From Flavobacteriaceae bacterium PRS1 (GTDB lineage Bacteria > Bacteroidota > Bacteroidia > Flavobacteriales > Flavobacteriaceae), in contig RDRZ01000026.1 of the NCBI GenBank assembly GCA_003709165.1, forward strand, positions 1 to 32,190: a DNA stretch of 32,190 bases, in the 5' to 3' direction. Under the pieces are notes generated by a model. That model was not told the DNA's origin, did no database searches, and saw only the letters and a program-made list of their open reading frames with translations. Each line of letters starts with the position of its first letter. Position 1 is the stretch's first letter. Positions 1-7,168 of this stretch are shown here, one piece after another. The position numbers were made by a program, and so were the translations under genes.

Positions 1-1572
1 AAAATAGAAATCTGTTTTGTACATTTTTGAACCGCTAACCAATTGCAATTTTAAATTGTAATTGTCACTTGATCTTGTACTAGCCCTATCAATTATAACA
101 TCGTCACTAGTTCCACTACTACGCATTTCTGGTGTGAACTCAATATCACCTCCAGACGTTTTTGACGCTACAAAAAAGCCTTGTCCTGGCGCTAGCAATG
201 TATTTGCATCGCTATTTGCTAAATTGTAAATGGTCCAAATTCCACCTGAATCTGTAGCGTTATAGCCGTAAATAGCAACTGTAGATTCGTCAAGCAACTC
301 TACATTTGCATTGTTTAGAAAACCATCTGCACCATCATCTATTTTTAAATAAGACGGATATGGATTCCCTATTAAATTCCATCTGCTTCCTCCAACAGGA
401 CTCGTAATTGCAACTGTTACTGTACCTGTATTTACAGTTCCTGTAAATGTGAATGGACTATTATCACTAGATCCAGAACGATAACCAACACCTGCAGCTA
501 ATGCCGTTGAATTCGTATTATCCCAGGTTTCATAAGATGTTGGATTAGTGTTGACGTATGGTCCAAAAAGCATTGTGGTACCAGTAATTACTGGAATATT
601 TGAATTTGCTGATACAAAATCATAAAAATACTGACCAGATAAAGGAGCAGCAATTAAATCGTTGCCGCGTGTCCCTGTAGTTTTATTATTTGTGTGTCGT
701 TCGTAATTTATTAGTCCTCTACTATATACATTTTCTGCAATTATACCTGCATAAGTAGTTGATGTAGATTTTAAATATAATATTGAGTTTGAAGCTAAAA
801 TCATTGTATTAATTTCTACGGTTGTACCAGCAGGGATTATAATTGTTTTCAAAGCACCTAAATTGACATTATCAGTTACTCCTGGAATCCCATTACTCCA
901 ATTGTCTGCAACTATCCAACTTGTATCGGTAGAGCCATCCCAATCTGTTGTAATAGGAGGTATACCAAAACCTTCGAGACCATCTGTACCAAAAGGATTT
1001 ATGCTAACTGTTACAAAACGTGTACTGGGGTCTGTCCACCCATCTGTATCACCTGTAGAAATTCCAGTTTCTGCTCCATCTCTTTCATCAATTAATCTTA
1101 TATTTTGGTTTCTTGTGGACACACTATTACCATCCCAAGAATCTGGATTGGTAGGCAAATCTCCAGAAAGACCGAACATATCATAGATTGTACCTCCATA
1201 TTTTACAACCAAAGCATCATCACCATTAAACGTAAATGTTTTATCTACATAAAGAACAGTAGTCAATCCTTCATCAGTTAAATAAGTCCCCATATTCGAT
1301 GTTCCAATAACCATTACTGCACCTGCGGCTAATGTTCCTGTAGAAATAGTAATGTTAGGGGAAGGTGTGCCTCCATTTACCCCTTTCTCAATTACTAAAT
1401 TATTTGTAGAAAAATCTAATATTGACCCAGTATTATTCCAAATCTCTATTCCTTTAGGAGTATATCCCGAATTGGTCTCAACATATTGGCTAATTATCTG
1501 AGCATGTGTTTGAATGGAAATAATTAATCCAACTAGAATTAAGCAGGATTTTAAAAAGTGTTTTTGTTTCAT
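1..1572 (-). CDS. Secreted lamin-tail-domain-like protein, C-terminus beyond the window
   Basis: The reading frame is open from an ATG at 1572 down to base 1, giving 524 codons with no stop; the rest lies outside the window. Residues 1-25 form a Sec signal peptide (basic start, hydrophobic core, cleavage after THAQ). Residues about 26-195 resemble the lamin-tail domain of flavobacterial secreted proteins, with the ISQYVETNSG start, the IEIWNNTG core and an FNGDDALVV segment. The following part (WDGSTDTSWIVADNWSNGIPG, then LIGNPYPSYLKID) is a beta-rich Ser/Thr/Asn-rich style common in large surface proteins of this group. Such proteins often end in a type IX secretion sorting domain, but that end is not visible. 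Function is not known; an envelope or exported role is inferred. Confidence 0.85.
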   Translation of the reverse strand, partial: MKQKHFLKSCLILVGLIISIQTHAQIISQYVETNSGYTPKGIEIWNNTGSILDFSTNNLVIEKGVNGGTPSPNITISTGTLAAGAVMVIGTSNMGTYLTDEGLTTVLYVDKTFTFNGDDALVVKYGGTIYDMFGLSGDLPTNPDSWDGNSVSTRNQNIRLIDERDGAETGISTGDTDGWTDPSTRFVTVSINPFGTDGLEGFGIPPITTDWDGSTDTSWIVADNWSNGIPGVTDNVNLGALKTIIIPAGTTVEINTMILASNSILYLKSTSTTYAGIIAENVYSRGLINYERHTNNKTTGTRGNDLIAAPLSGQYFYDFVSANSNIPVITGTTMLFGPYVNTNPTSYETWDNTNSTALAAGVGYRSGSSDNSPFTFTGTVNTGTVTVAITSPVGGSRWNLIGNPYPSYLKIDDGADGFLNNANVELLDESTVAIYGYNATDSGGIWTIYNLANSDANTLLAPGQGFFVASKTSGGDIEFTPEMRSSGTSDDVIIDRASTRSSDNYNLKLQLVSGSKMYKTDFYF

Positions 1573-1796
1573 AGTAAAATTTTTAGAACACTAAAGTTAG
1601 TAAAAATTATCAAATAAAAAACTCTAAGAAGCTAATTTACAAAAAGATGGCTTAACTTTTAATTATTACGACAAAAAAAAGAGATAATAAAATTAAAACG
1701 GTAAACAATTCTAAACGCCCAAGAGGTATTAAAAAGAGTACAAAACCATTTTATCAAAGGTGTCTTTTCTTAGCAAAAAATTTAACAAGCAGCAGC

Positions 1797-2054
1797 TTGA
1801 AGAAATGCTTAAAGAACAAAACTACGCTGAAAAGAAAATTTAAATATTTAGTCCGTGAATTAGATTTAGAATATTATAACACTTCAATAGTTTATCAAAC
1901 TTTAATTGATAATCTCTCGTACACTTTTAGTTTGGATGTTCCAACAATGTTTTATGACAAGAATCCGAATTTTTATGATAGTCTTATATTGAATGTCAGT
2001 TTTCTATATGGAAAAGATAATGTGAATAAATATTTAAATAAAAAAGAAAATTAA
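1797..2054 (+). CDS. Small hypothetical protein, possibly a gene remnant
   Basis: This 85-codon frame starts at a TTG and is open further upstream to about 1656, without an ATG. The product is basic and aromatic-rich (KRKFKYLVRELDLEYYNTS near the start, LIDNLSYTFSLDVPTMFYD in the middle). I do not recognise a family. An overlapping frame at 1733-1843 encodes a 36-residue tail beginning KEYKTILSKVSF, which reads equally like protein, so the two frames may be pieces of one decayed gene. The next gene downstream (2058) is clearly broken, which supports decay of the whole patch. Confidence 0.35.
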   Translation: MKKCLKNKTTLKRKFKYLVRELDLEYYNTSIVYQTLIDNLSYTFSLDVPTMFYDKNPNFYDSLILNVSFLYGKDNVNKYLNKKEN

Positions 2055-2057
2055 AAG

Positions 2058-2224
2058 ATGGACAACAGTTAACTTGCAAACGAAATTAACTCGCTGAAAG
2101 AAACATAGAATCTCTTATTTCGGAAATACAATACTTGCGGAATGATTTGGAAACTACAAGTAAAGAAAACGAGGGACTAAAATTCAGAATGTCTGAATTG
2201 GAATCAGCACTTGACAGAAATTAA
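2058..2224 (+). pseudogene. Broken coiled-coil mini-gene
   Basis: An ATG at 2058 opens MDNS, then a TAA stop at 2070-2072, then the same frame continues as LANEINSLKET until a TAG at 2106. Shifting frame at about 2105 continues the heptad pattern as IESLISEIQYLRNDLE and on to SELESALDRN and a TAA at 2222. Restoring one base near 2103-2106 (gaaacatagaa to gaaacaatagaa) joins the halves into one roughly 56-residue coiled coil with Leu/Ile at heptad spacing. Two lesions in such a short gene mean it is not functional. It could be the tail of a larger lost protein. No family is recognised. Confidence 0.6.
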
Positions 2225-2355
2225 TAACTGTTGCTAACACCGTATATAATTTATTGCTATTAATATGACCTTATACGAGTTTAACTCTCTTACCCTCGAA
2301 GAAATACAGGGTTAATTCGTAAATATTCTGTAAATATTCTGCAAATGTTAAAATC

Positions 2356-2384
2356 AAAAAAGGCTTCAATCTCTTGAAACCTTT
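2356..2384 (-). terminator. Intrinsic terminator downstream of tRNA-Arg
   Basis: The arms AAAGGCTTCAA (2359-2369) and TTGAAACCTTT (2374-2384) pair with one C/A mismatch around a 4-base loop. Read on the minus strand the hairpin is followed by six T. It lies about 150 bp beyond the 3' end of tRNA-Arg, past the duplicated tRNA end, and would stop tRNA transcription. Confidence 0.6.
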
Positions 2385-2394
2385 ATAAACAGTA

Positions 2395-2411
2395 GTGACC
2401 TCGACAAGATT
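2395..2411 (-). repeat. Copy of the tRNA-Arg 3' end, att-like direct repeat
   Basis: GTGACCTCGACAAGATT on the plus strand is identical over 17 bases to 2536-2552, which covers the 3' acceptor strand and part of the T-arm of the tRNA-Arg gene. A duplicated tRNA 3' end in the same orientation is the usual footprint of tyrosine-recombinase integration. The copies are only 141 bp apart, so no full element lies between them. Confidence 0.7.
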
Positions 2412-2444
2412 AGCTATGCTGTTCCTTGTAAAGCTCCGCTTTGA

Positions 2445-2531
2445 AAATCAACAAAAGAAAACACATCAATCTAAAAAACAAAAGCAAACTATGTTTTTTA
2501 GCTTGCTTCATTTTCAACTTTTTGTTGATTT
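2445..2531. repeat. Long inverted repeat between the two tRNA-end copies
   Basis: AAATCAACAAAA (2445-2456) and TTTTGTTGATTT (2520-2531) are perfect 12-base inverted arms around a roughly 63-base interior, which itself contains a GCAAAC...AGCTTGC pairing. It lies directly between the att-like repeats, just beyond the tRNA 3' end. It could be an RNA hairpin in the tRNA trailer or part of a small mobile-element remnant. Confidence 0.5.
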
Positions 2532-2535
2532 ATTC

Positions 2536-2552
2536 GTGACCTCGACAAGATT
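2536..2552 (-). repeat. tRNA-proximal copy of the 17-bp direct repeat
   Basis: This copy lies within the tRNA-Arg 3' end and matches 2395-2411 base for base. The flanking bases differ on both sides (a/c and a/c), so the match ends sharply. Confidence 0.7.
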
Positions 2553-2610
2553 CAAACTTGTAACCTCTTGAGCCGTAATCAAGTGCGCTATTCAGTTGCG
2601 CCACGAGGCC
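2537..2610 (-). tRNA. tRNA-Arg (anticodon ACG)
   Basis: The minus strand folds as a full cloverleaf of 74 bases: acceptor GGCCTCG pairs with CGAGGTC (one G-T), D-stem GCGC/GCGC, anticodon stem CTTGA/TCAAG with loop TTACGGC, variable AGGTT, T-stem ACAAG/CTTGT with loop TTTGAAT, discriminator A. The loop places the anticodon as ACG, which is tRNA-Arg and is normally edited to ICG. CCA is not encoded. A good promoter lies just upstream. Confidence 0.93.
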
Positions 2611-2622
2611 TTTTTGTGGGTG

Positions 2623-2653
2623 CAAATATATTTTATTTTAATACAACGGCAAA
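2623..2653 (-). promoter_or_regulatory. Bacteroidota promoter of tRNA-Arg
   Basis: On the minus strand TTTG (2650-2653) is followed after exactly 19 bases by TATATTTG (2623-2630). This matches the Bacteroidota primary sigma consensus (TTTG near -33, TAnnTTTG near -7). Transcription would start a few bases before the tRNA 5' end at 2610. Confidence 0.7.
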
Positions 2654-2677
2654 GTAATTTTTAGAAATTGTAGCCAA

Positions 2678-2830
2678 CTAATCTAAAGCACGTTTGGTAA
2701 CGTAAAGTCTCCAACCAAAAATTACCATTTGTAATTTTGAAGCCTTACTTAAGTCTAACCTACGTTTTGTAAAACTTGGTAAAATAACTTTGTTTAACTT
2801 AGCTAAAAATTTGAATAACTGCTTCTTCAT
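2678..2830 (-). CDS. Conserved 50-residue flavobacterial protein
   Basis: An ATG at 2830 opens 50 codons ending in TAG. The product is MKKQLFKFLAKLNKVILPSF at the start and ends in GWRLYVTKRALD; it is strongly basic with a central SKASKLQMVIFGWR helix-like segment. I recall near-identical short proteins across Flavobacteriaceae, sometimes carrying a misleading SsrA-binding-protein name; this is memory, not a search. No function can be assigned. It is easily missed because of its length. Confidence 0.7.
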   Translation of the reverse strand: MKKQLFKFLAKLNKVILPSFTKRRLDLSKASKLQMVIFGWRLYVTKRALD

Positions 2831-2884
2831 TAATTACTATTTGAGATGCAAAAATAGTGAATTTTTGTATTAAACTTATATAAC

Positions 2885-2920
2885 AAAAAAAAAGCCCAAA
2901 CTAATTTCTAGTTTGGGCTT
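2885..2920 (-). terminator. Strong intrinsic terminator
   Basis: AAGCCCAAACTA (2892-2903) and TAGTTTGGGCTT (2909-2920) form a perfect 12-bp stem with a 5-base loop. On the minus strand it is followed by a run of nine T, so it ends transcription from the M56-like fragment at 2944-3753. Confidence 0.85.
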
Positions 2921-2943
2921 CTTATTAAATATTAGTTTTCAAT

Positions 2944-3753
2944 CTATTCTTTTTTGGTTGTAATAATAACGACACCTTCTTTTGCCTTCTTGCCATATTC
3001 CTTTGTGGCAGAGTCGCCTTTAAGAACTTCTATTTTATCAATGCTATCTGTATCTAATTCATCAATAACTTTTTTAGAGACTTTTTTTCCATTTAAAATA
3101 AACATTGGATTGTTTTCGCCATCTTCAGAAATAAAGAATTTAGTATTGCCTTTCCCTTTTTCTCTGGTTTCAAACTTAACTGATTTATCACTTACTGTTA
3201 TCCAAACATTTTCATGTTCTCTTTCGATTACTTCTCTTTTTATGACTTTGCCATCTTTGTCTTTTATTATTATTATTTCGGTATCGCCATCAATTTCAAT
3301 ATCATGATTTGAATCAATATCGATTACTATATGGTCGCTAGTTATGGTATGAACTTTTTTGTCTTTATGGATTCTTTTAACTTCATGAACTTTGCCTTCC
3401 TTTTTAATTATAAAAACATTATCGTGATCATCATCGTCATCATGGTCATCACTTTTTAAGAAAAAGGTATTGTTTCCTTTTCCTGAAGTGTGGATTTTGT
3501 GATTTTCATCTTTACTGAAAAAGCTATAACCTTCACCTTTTCCAAAATGATGGTCTGATCCATTACTAATTGATATACTGTTAGTTTCATTATCAATAGT
3601 AATTTTTATTGGTTTAATAGGATTGTCAGAATTAATATTAAAATTGGCATTTGAATTTTCTGACCTTGCATCAATCTTAATCGCAATTATTTCATCATTC
3701 CCATTTCTCTTAATGCCTTTGAACTTTATAGTAATACCTGCATCATTAAGTTT
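2944..3753 (-). pseudogene. C-terminal fragment of an M56/BlaR1-type metallopeptidase gene, 5' end lost
   Basis: The frame is open for 269 codons to a TAG at 2944, but has no usable start: the codon before the first residue is TAA (3754-3756), and the only Met is about 54 residues from the end. The sequence starts KLNDAGITIKFKGIKRNG, a segment like the region after the membrane peptidase part of flavobacterial M56 (BlaR1-like) proteins. It ends MFILNGKKVSKKVIDELD followed by a short TonB-plug-like tail (IEVLKGDSATKEYG, GVVIITTKKE). The M56 membrane helices and HExxH site are missing. A good terminator follows, so the 3' end is intact. The break abuts the promoter region of the exchanger gene at 3794/3833. 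M56 identity is from memory of family tails; truncation is seen directly. Confidence 0.65.
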
Positions 3754-3832
3754 TTATTGTATTAATGGTTTAAATACTATCTTCGCATTTTAAATGCATC
3801 AAAGCTTTAGTGTAGATGTAAAAAGTATTTGT

Positions 3833-4774
3833 ATGAGCATAGTTTTGGTGATTTTAGGATTATTACTATTAGTTGTAGGGGGTGAGTTTTTAGTGCGTTC
3901 TTCAGTTGCACTATCCTTTAAATTTAATATATCTAAGCTTGTTATTGGAATGACAGTAGTGTCTTTTGCAACTTCTGCACCGGAACTTTTTGTAAGTTTA
4001 AATGCAGCATTAACTGGTTCTCCGGCAATAGCCATTAATAATGTTATTGGCTCTAATATCGCTAATATTGGTTTGGTTTTGGGTATTACAGCTTTAATTG
4101 GTTCGTTTGGTGTGGACAAACAATTTTATAAGTTTAATTGGCCGGTTATGATGTTGTTTTCCATTGCGTTGTATTATTTTCTTAGTAACGATAATCAGCT
4201 TACAGCAATTGAAGGGGGAATTTTATTTATTTCCCTATTGGTGTTTTTATTCCTTTTAATTAAACGCTCTAGAAATGGAAACAATGTTGAAAATGTAGAT
4301 GGTAGTTTAGCAATAGTTTCCAATTTTAAAATTGTAGTTTGGTTAATAATAGGAACTGTTGCTTTATATTTTGGTTCTGAATGGTTGGTTGATGGTGCAA
4401 AAGAACTAGCCAGATCTGTTGGAATAACCGATGGCGTAATTGGAGTAACAATGATAGCAATTGGCACAAGTATTCCGGAGTTGTCTGCTTCGGTTATTGC
4501 TGCGCTTAAACAAGAAAAAGCAATTTCTTTAGGAAATTTAATAGGTTCAAACATATTTAATATTGGTTCTGTTTTAGGAATAACTTCAATGATTAAAACA
4601 ATACCAATAACCGAACCGCAAATTTTAACAAGAGATATTTTTTGGATGCTTGCCTTTTCGGCGGTGTTGATTCTTTTAATACTACTTCCTAAAAAACTTC
4701 AAATTAGTAGATATAAAGGTTTTCTTCTGTTAGTAGCCTATAGTATCTTTATATTTTCGGTCTTTACTTCATAA
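3833..4774 (+). CDS. Ca2+/Na+ (CaCA-family) antiporter
   Basis: This is a YrbG-like cation/Ca2+ exchanger of the inner membrane, which exports Ca2+ (or swaps Na+/Ca2+). It has about ten hydrophobic segments in two inverted halves. Each half carries an alpha repeat: FATSAPELFVSLNAALTG with GSNIANIG in the first, and AIGTSIPELSASVIAAL with GSNIFNIG in the second; the Pro-Glu residues bind the cation. I chose the ATG at 3833 (MSIVLVILGLL) over the in-frame ATG at 3794, because helix 1 begins right there and a TATCTTCG box at 3778-3785, with TTG 18 bases upstream, would start transcription near 3792. With 3794 the product would be 13 residues longer. It is divergent from the truncated M56 fragment. 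Confidence 0.9.
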   Translation: MSIVLVILGLLLLVVGGEFLVRSSVALSFKFNISKLVIGMTVVSFATSAPELFVSLNAALTGSPAIAINNVIGSNIANIGLVLGITALIGSFGVDKQFYKFNWPVMMLFSIALYYFLSNDNQLTAIEGGILFISLLVFLFLLIKRSRNGNNVENVDGSLAIVSNFKIVVWLIIGTVALYFGSEWLVDGAKELARSVGITDGVIGVTMIAIGTSIPELSASVIAALKQEKAISLGNLIGSNIFNIGSVLGITSMIKTIPITEPQILTRDIFWMLAFSAVLILLILLPKKLQISRYKGFLLLVAYSIFIFSVFTS

Positions 4775-4863
4775 TTTTAAGGGTATAAATAAAATTATTA
4801 ATGATTGTTGATAATTTACCCTAAAAAAAATAGGGTTAAAAAGTATTTATAACATATTTTATA

Positions 4864-4871
4864 TAAATTTG
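4864..4871 (+). promoter_or_regulatory. Probable -7 box of glnN
   Basis: TAAATTTG matches TAnnTTTG, 34 bases before the glnN ATG. No clear TTTG lies at the -33 distance. Just upstream (4816-4837) a short inverted repeat ACCCTA/TAGGGT flanks an A-run and could be an operator or a weak end signal for the exchanger gene. Confidence 0.45.
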
Positions 4872-4905
4872 CCCTTTAATTTTGTAACTACTAAAATGTA
4901 ATTAA

Positions 4906-7092
4906 ATGTCAACGCTAAGATTTCACGCACTTAAAGAAACACTTAACCGCAAACCTGTAAAAATAGAAGAGACAGAACAACGTTCTTCACTTTTTGGAGC
5001 TAATGTTTTTAATGAAGCTACAATGAGGCAATCTTTAACAAAAGATGCTTACAAGGGTGTTATGGATGCCATTGAAAAAGGCACTAAAATAAATAGAAAT
5101 ATTGCAGATCAAATTTCATCGGCAATGAAGGATTGGGCACTTTCTAAAGGTGTTACACATTATACACACTGGTTTCAGCCACTAACTGGAGCAACAGCCG
5201 AAAAACACGATGCGTTTTTTGAAACCATTGGTAATGGCTTGGCAATCGAAAAATTTGGAGGCGGTCAATTAATACAACAAGAACCAGATGCTTCAAGTTT
5301 CCCAAGTGGAGGGATAAGAAACACGTTTGAAGCACGTGGATATACAGCTTGGGATCCTACTTCGCCTGCATTTATTTATGGAACAACACTATGTATTCCC
5401 ACAGTTTTTATTGCTTATACAGGAGAAGCATTAGACTATAAAACACCTTTATTAAGAGCATTACAAGCTGTTGATAAAGCTGCTGTTGGAGTCGCAAAAT
5501 ATTTTGATAAAAATGTAAAGAAGGTAAATGCTTCATTAGGTTGGGAACAAGAATATTTTTTAATCGATAGTGCATTAGCAGCATCACGTCCAGATATTAT
5601 TTTAACAGGAAGAACACTTTTAGGACATTCTTCGGCCAAAGGACAACAATTAGACGATCATTATTTTGGGACAATCCCAAATCGTGCAATGGCTTTTATG
5701 AGAGATTTAGAGATTGAATGTATGTTATTAGGTATTCCTGTTAAAACAAGACATAACGAAGTCGCTCCAAACCAGTTTGAATTGGCTCCAATTTATGAGG
5801 AGGCTAATTTAGCTGTAGATCATAATTCTTTATTAATGGATGTGATGGAGAAAATTGCAGTACGACATAATTTTAAAGTTTTATTACACGAAAAACCTTT
5901 TGCTGGCATCAATGGCTCAGGAAAGCATAACAACTGGAGTTTGAGTACAGATACAGGAATTAATTTATTAAGTCCAGGCAAGACTCCTATGAGTAACCTT
6001 CAATTTTTAACCTTTTTTATTAATACCATAAAAGCGGTTTATGAATACGAAGAATTACTTCGGGCATCAGTAGCATCTGCAGGTAATGATCATCGTTTGG
6101 GAGCAAATGAAGCACCTCCAGCAGTAATTTCTGTTTTTATTGGCGAACAATTAACCAAAGTACTTAAAGAATTAGAAGGCGTAACTAAAGGAAAATTATC
6201 ACCTGAAGAAAAAACAGATCTAAAATTAAATGTAGTAGGTAAAATACCTGAAATATTATTAGATAATACAGATCGAAATCGAACGTCACCATTTGCTTTT
6301 ACAGGAAATAAGTTCGAATTTAGAGCTGTAGGTTCTACTGCAAACTGTGCAAATCCAATGACAGTTTTAAACTCTATTGTAGCAAAACAACTCATAGAAT
6401 TTAAAAAGGAAGTTGATGAATTAATAAACAAAAAAGATTTGAAAAAAGATGAAGCTGTATTTAATGTGCTACGAGAATATATTAAGTCTTCTAAAAAGAT
6501 TCTTTTTGAAGGAAACGGTTATGGAGACGAGTGGCAAGCAGAAGCAAAAAAACGCGGATTGAGTAATAATAAAACAACACCTGTAGCTTTAAAAGCTAAA
6601 ATTTCTAAAAAAGCAATAGCATTGTTTGAAGGGTTAGGCGTGATGAAAAAAGTGGAAATCGATGCGCGTTACAAAATTGAAGTTGAAGAATATATTATGC
6701 GTGTGCAAATTGAAGGTCGTGCTCTCGGAGATATTGCGCGTAACCATGTAGTGCCAACTGCTGTAAAGTATCAAAATGTTCTTATTGAAAATGTTACTGG
6801 ATTAAAAGATATTTACGGAAAAGATTTTAAAAAATATGCCAAAGAACAATTAGGATTAATTGAAGATATTTCTAAACATATAGAAGCGATAAATTCAGGA
6901 GTTACTAAAATGACCAATGAACGTAAAAAAGCAAATAGTGTTGATGATATAGAGAAAAAAGCATCACTGTATTGCAATATAGTAAAACCTTTTTTCGATC
7001 AGATACGCTATCATTGTGATAAGTTGGAATTACTTATAGACGACGAGCTTTGGCCGCTTACAAAGTACCGGGAAATGTTATTTACCAGATAG
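4906..7092 (+). CDS. glnN: Glutamine synthetase type III
   Basis: It makes glutamine from glutamate, ammonia and ATP in the cytoplasm. The length of 728 residues fits GSIII (about 700-730), much longer than GSI or GSII. Visible landmarks are WEQEYF near residue 213 (a metal/glutamate site), RHNEVAPNQFELAP at 282-295, and GINGSGKHNNWS near 334-345 (nucleotide/glutamate binding loop), followed by RNRTSPFAFTGNKFEFRAVG in the C-terminal part. The ATG at 4906 gives a complete GSIII N-terminus (MSTLRFHALKET). It stands alone: its own -7 box is upstream and an intrinsic terminator is 14 bp downstream. In Bacteroidota GSIII is a main ammonia-assimilating enzyme and is usually nitrogen-regulated; no regulator gene is adjacent here. 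Confidence 0.97.
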   Translation: MSTLRFHALKETLNRKPVKIEETEQRSSLFGANVFNEATMRQSLTKDAYKGVMDAIEKGTKINRNIADQISSAMKDWALSKGVTHYTHWFQPLTGATAEKHDAFFETIGNGLAIEKFGGGQLIQQEPDASSFPSGGIRNTFEARGYTAWDPTSPAFIYGTTLCIPTVFIAYTGEALDYKTPLLRALQAVDKAAVGVAKYFDKNVKKVNASLGWEQEYFLIDSALAASRPDIILTGRTLLGHSSAKGQQLDDHYFGTIPNRAMAFMRDLEIECMLLGIPVKTRHNEVAPNQFELAPIYEEANLAVDHNSLLMDVMEKIAVRHNFKVLLHEKPFAGINGSGKHNNWSLSTDTGINLLSPGKTPMSNLQFLTFFINTIKAVYEYEELLRASVASAGNDHRLGANEAPPAVISVFIGEQLTKVLKELEGVTKGKLSPEEKTDLKLNVVGKIPEILLDNTDRNRTSPFAFTGNKFEFRAVGSTANCANPMTVLNSIVAKQLIEFKKEVDELINKKDLKKDEAVFNVLREYIKSSKKILFEGNGYGDEWQAEAKKRGLSNNKTTPVALKAKISKKAIALFEGLGVMKKVEIDARYKIEVEEYIMRVQIEGRALGDIARNHVVPTAVKYQNVLIENVTGLKDIYGKDFKKYAKEQLGLIEDISKHIEAINSGVTKMTNERKKANSVDDIEKKASLYCNIVKPFFDQIRYHCDKLELLIDDELWPLTKYREMLFTR

Positions 7093-7105
7093 TTTATAAT
7101 TAAAT

Positions 7106-7133
7106 AAAAACTCACTTCCTGTGAGTTTTTTTT
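7106..7133 (+). terminator. Intrinsic terminator after glnN
   Basis: AAAAACTCAC (7106-7115) and GTGAGTTTTT (7121-7130) make a 10-bp stem with loop TTCCT, followed by a T-run through 7133. It separates glnN from purM. Confidence 0.85.
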
Positions 7134-7138
7134 ATACG

Positions 7139-7146
7139 TATTTTTG
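7139..7146 (+). promoter_or_regulatory. Probable -7 box of purM
   Basis: TATTTTTG matches TAnnTTTG, 22 bases before the purM ATG and directly after the glnN terminator. The -33 region overlaps the terminator and has no clear TTTG. Confidence 0.5.
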
Positions 7147-7168
7147 TCTTTACAAATGAGAACTATTT

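Noticed and set aside
863-1186. Plus-strand open frame of 107 codons
   Set aside because: It is antisense to the secreted lamin-tail-like gene, which is open over the full 1572 bases with a signal peptide.
2954-3307. Plus-strand open frame of 117 codons
   Set aside because: Antisense to the M56-like fragment; low-complexity Ser/Phe/Ile product from reverse reading of an acidic protein.
4816-4837. Riboswitch or strong terminator before glnN
   Set aside because: Only a 6-bp ACCCTA/TAGGGT stem around an A-run; too weak for either.
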